9,545 nucleotides of DNA from Bacteroidota bacterium (lineage in GTDB: Bacteria > Bacteroidota > Bacteroidia > Bacteroidales > UBA1715): the NCBI GenBank assembly GCA_029266015.1, contig JAJUFK010000080.1:1-9545 (forward strand), given 5' to 3'. The position numbers and the translations under genes are program-made. Shown here one piece after another: positions 7,448-9,545 of the stretch. Each line of letters opens with the position of its first letter. Position 1 is the first letter of the stretch. Below the pieces are notes generated by a model. That model made no database searches and had not been told where the DNA came from. It was given only the letters and a program-made list of their open reading frames with translations.

Positions 7448-8809
7448 TTACAATAATTTTTCTAATGCTGTTTTTGCTTGTAACAATTGCATATATGCAT
7501 TCAAATAATTGGATTGAGCCTGCAAATATTCATTGTTTGCTTGAGTAAGTTCAAAACTTGATGCTACTCCATATTCATACTTCTGTCGTACCTTTTCATA
7601 TATTTGAAGCGACAAAGCAATATTTTCTTTTTGTAACATATAATTTTCATATGCACTTGCAACATCATAACGAGCTTGTTTTTCTTTAATTTGTAATTGT
7701 TGAGCAACTAATGCTTTTGTATTTTGAGCTTGTTCGTATTTAATTTTAGCTTCTTGAACTTTTAAACTTCTACTTCCGCTTGATGTTAAAGGTATTTTTA
7801 ATGAAACACCTGCAATATGGTCAGGATTCATATCAAAATCGGTAGTGATAATTTTATAATTATAATTGTAAAACGCTACAGCAGTAGGAGCAAAACTCAT
7901 TTTTTCGAGTAATACCGATTTTTGTGCTAACATTTCTTGCGATTCCAACAATTTATAATCATCAACTTGCTCTACCGAAAAAGGTTTCAAAAGTAACGAT
8001 GTAATAGCAGCTTCATCTATAAAACTTGAAATTGGATCGGTAAGCGTTACAGCTGCTTGTTGGTTAACACCTAATAAAAATTTAAGCATACTATAATTAA
8101 AACTTATAGTTCGTTCTAATTGCTTTTTATTGTTTACCAAATTATTTACCGCCATTTTAAGTTTTGTAGTATCAGTAGCCTCAGCCATTCCCGCACGTAC
8201 CATTGCAGAAGTTCTGGTTTGAGTTTCTTTTAAATTTTGTATAGTTGTTTGTATTACTCCCAAAGATTCTTCTAATACTAAAATTCCAAAATACACATTT
8301 GAAACAGACTCTTCAATATCGGCTCTACTTTTCTCAAGATTTTGTTCATTCATAAGTTTTGCAAGCTTTGCCATTTGAATTCCAACCCAATATTGACCAC
8401 TAAAGAGTATTTGTGAAACTTGAATTTTACTACTCATAGAACCTTTCATTACAATAGGTTCAGAACTACCAAATGAACTCAACAATTTCATTATTTCAGC
8501 ATCGCCTGCATCTAATTTTGAATAATCAATTGGTTGGGTTGTTCCTCCCGAACCAAACGATAAATTGAGTTCATAATTAAAAAAATGCGAATAATCAAAA
8601 CTTGCATCAGCTTGAGGTAATCCTTTTGCAATTGTTGATTGCACATTTTTTTGAGCTGCCGCCACAGATAATTCAGCATTTTTAATACTAATATTATGTG
8701 AAACTGCATATTGTTTTGCTTGAGATAAACTAAGCGACAATTGTTGTGCTTGTAGTGCATACACTCCACACAAACCCAAAAACAGTGATAAAAAAAGTGT
8801 TTTTTTCAT
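7448..8809 (-). CDS. TolC-family outer-membrane efflux channel
   Basis: This is the outer-membrane factor that gives the pump its exit duct. The 453-residue precursor begins with a Sec signal peptide, MKKTLFLSLFLGLCGVYALQA, with likely cleavage before QQLSLSL. Cys14 lies inside it, but Leu before it does not make a good lipobox, so a signal peptidase I substrate is favoured. Two OEP (TolC) repeats are visible. The first begins LSLSQAKQYAVSHNISIKNAEL and continues through long Gln/Ala-rich helices. The second ends in the typical EKVRQKYEYGVASSFELTQANNEYLQAQ helix pair. The segment between them, HIAGVSLKIPL, is the strand pattern expected just before the second helical hairpin. Length is normal for the family. 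It is the first pump gene after the regulator, with a promoter-like gap upstream. Confidence 0.94.
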   Translation of the reverse strand: MKKTLFLSLFLGLCGVYALQAQQLSLSLSQAKQYAVSHNISIKNAELSVAAAQKNVQSTIAKGLPQADASFDYSHFFNYELNLSFGSGGTTQPIDYSKLDAGDAEIMKLLSSFGSSEPIVMKGSMSSKIQVSQILFSGQYWVGIQMAKLAKLMNEQNLEKSRADIEESVSNVYFGILVLEESLGVIQTTIQNLKETQTRTSAMVRAGMAEATDTTKLKMAVNNLVNNKKQLERTISFNYSMLKFLLGVNQQAAVTLTDPISSFIDEAAITSLLLKPFSVEQVDDYKLLESQEMLAQKSVLLEKMSFAPTAVAFYNYNYKIITTDFDMNPDHIAGVSLKIPLTSSGSRSLKVQEAKIKYEQAQNTKALVAQQLQIKEKQARYDVASAYENYMLQKENIALSLQIYEKVRQKYEYGVASSFELTQANNEYLQAQSNYLNAYMQLLQAKTALEKLL

Positions 8810-8829
8810 ATAATTTATTTTAATTTTTT

Positions 8830-8849
8830 GTTCAAAACTAGTTGTTACC
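8830..8849. promoter_or_regulatory. Imperfect palindrome, candidate regulator operator
   Basis: A 20-base imperfect inverted repeat is centred on the 8-bp palindrome AACTAGTT (8836-8843), with 7 of 10 position pairs complementary around the centre at 8839/8840. It covers the TAGTTTTG promoter box upstream of the tolC-like gene. TetR-family dimers bind palindromes of this size, and a TetR-family gene is the nearest upstream neighbour, so it is a candidate operator. The symmetry is modest and could be chance in AT-rich DNA. Confidence 0.35.
8833..8840 (-). promoter_or_regulatory. Candidate Bacteroidota -7 promoter box (TAnnTTTG) for the pump genes
   Basis: On the - strand the gap upstream of the tolC-like gene contains TAGTTTTG, an exact match to the Bacteroidota -7 consensus TAnnTTTG. 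It ends 23 bases before the ATG, giving a short leader of about 15-20 bases. The nearest upstream TTTTG (8866-8870) is 25 bases away, a little further than the usual -33 spacing, so the -33 element is weak or different. A-rich tracts further upstream (8881-8892 and around 8904-8910) could help the polymerase. No other such box was seen in the pump-gene gaps. Confidence 0.5.
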
Positions 8850-8912
8850 TATTATTTTTTCTATTCAAAATCGACAAAACTCTCTTTTTTTTCGACTAAC
8901 ATATTTTTTTAA

Positions 8913-9545
8913 CTATACTTTTGAATCCCATTCAGAAAGCAAATCAAACAATATGTGTTTTTTTGATTCAAAATGTATTATACCTAGTTGAGTAGAAATT
9001 GATTGAATAAATTGTGAAATATGTTCAATCATAAACTCAATTGTTTGACGTGAAAATTTTGATTCTTCTTGCAATGACTCGTGATGTTTTTGCACTTGCT
9101 CAAAATAATGCTCAGCAACTTGCAATACTACAATTTCTGATTTAAAAAGTAACTCTTTCTGTCCTTGTTCTATAATAGCTGTCATATTCTGTATAATATG
9201 AGCATGTTTTTGTTTTTCATATTCTGCAAACAAAACAGGATAATACTTTTTAAACTCAAAATCTAATTGCGTATTAAACTCATTACATGCTTTACTCATA
9301 AGCACCGACATGTGCACTAAAATATCTATAGCATTTACTATATAAGGATTTTCATGTATTTGTTTGCTAATTTCAATCGCAATAATAGCTCTATATTCAA
9401 AAATCTTTGCAATTAATTCTTCTTTGTTTTTTGCAATTTTTAATAATTCTTTTTTACTTAAAGGAATATACATAGCTATAGTATCTATACTAAGGCTTCG
9501 CACACCATATAAAGCAAATATGTGCATTACTCGCTTAATTATATG
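8913..9545 (-). CDS. TetR-family transcriptional regulator, 5' partial
   Basis: A TetR-like DNA-binding N-terminus is visible: ...IIKRVMHIFALYGVRSLSIDTIAMYIPLSKKELLKIAKNKEELIAKIF. The frame stays open beyond the ATG at 9527 to the window edge (codons HIIKRV precede it). TetR proteins normally have several helix-1 residues before this point, so the real start is outside the window and the 204-residue form from 9527 is truncated. The helix-turn-helix is divergent: the usual Gly in the turn is replaced (YIPLSKKE), and the common Y-x-Y/H-F before NKEEL is LLKIA. The rest is all-helical and fits a TetR ligand/dimer domain without a recognised ligand signature. It is transcribed in the same direction as, and just upstream of, the pump genes, so it is most likely their repressor; that role is inferred from position. 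Confidence 0.8.
   Translation of the reverse strand, partial: HIIKRVMHIFALYGVRSLSIDTIAMYIPLSKKELLKIAKNKEELIAKIFEYRAIIAIEISKQIHENPYIVNAIDILVHMSVLMSKACNEFNTQLDFEFKKYYPVLFAEYEKQKHAHIIQNMTAIIEQGQKELLFKSEIVVLQVAEHYFEQVQKHHESLQEESKFSRQTIEFMIEHISQFIQSISTQLGIIHFESKKHILFDLLSEWDSKV

Noticed and set aside
7105..7548. 147-codon open frame on the + strand across the adaptor and tolC-like gene junction
   Set aside because: It is Phe/Tyr/Cys-rich, antisense to two firm genes and spans their junction; the composition is that of a reverse-strand shadow.
7448..8809. TolC-like protein as a lipoprotein through Cys14
   Set aside because: The residues before the Cys (LGL) do not form a lipobox, and a good signal peptidase I site (ALQA before QQ) follows.
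1..9545. CRISPR arrays, tRNA or rRNA genes, insertion-sequence ends or transposases
   Set aside because: No regularly spaced repeats, cloverleaf-like segments, long terminal repeats or transposase motifs were seen on either strand.

Overview
The window is AT-rich (by eye about one third G+C) and gene-dense, with very short or overlapping gene junctions and no obvious Shine-Dalgarno sequences. Protein features point to Bacteroidota (Bacteroidetes): a TetR-TolC-adaptor-RND pump gene order, a PII-like protein of the type often seen with such pumps, and a TAnnTTTG promoter box. Species cannot be named from the sequence; an uncultivated Bacteroidales-like genome would fit.

Layout. Left part, + strand: the 3' part of a beta-propeller protein with Asp-box (BNR) repeats (1-793, open at the window edge), followed 2 bases later by mltG, the endolytic peptidoglycan transglycosylase (796-1845). 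Everything to the right is on the - strand and is read from the right edge leftwards: a TetR-family regulator (8913-9545, its N-terminus cut by the window edge), a 103-base gap holding the best promoter candidate, then a tripartite efflux pump: TolC-like outer-membrane channel (7448-8809), lipoprotein membrane-fusion adaptor (6370-7422) and RND permease of the drug/hydrophobe type (3229-6351). After a 77-base gap containing a perfect 12-bp inverted repeat come three tightly coupled small genes: a short PII-like protein (2858-3151), a YedJ-like HD-domain phosphohydrolase (2211-2858, joined by TAATG) and a single-domain response regulator (1849-2214, joined by ATGA). The two strands converge with only 3 bases between the mltG and response-regulator stop codons.

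How it may work together. The TetR protein probably controls the pump genes from the promoter just downstream of its own gene. The pump would move hydrophobic compounds or lipids from the inner membrane or periplasm out through the TolC channel using proton-motive force. The PII-like, HD and receiver proteins form a small signalling cassette at the end of the same transcription unit. PII proteins elsewhere bind nucleotides and act on membrane transporters, so a post-translational link between energy or nucleotide state and the pump is a reasonable but untested inference. This cassette is the most interesting part of the window. No RNA genes, mobile elements or CRISPR arrays were seen, and no stretch over 300 bases lacks a gene.
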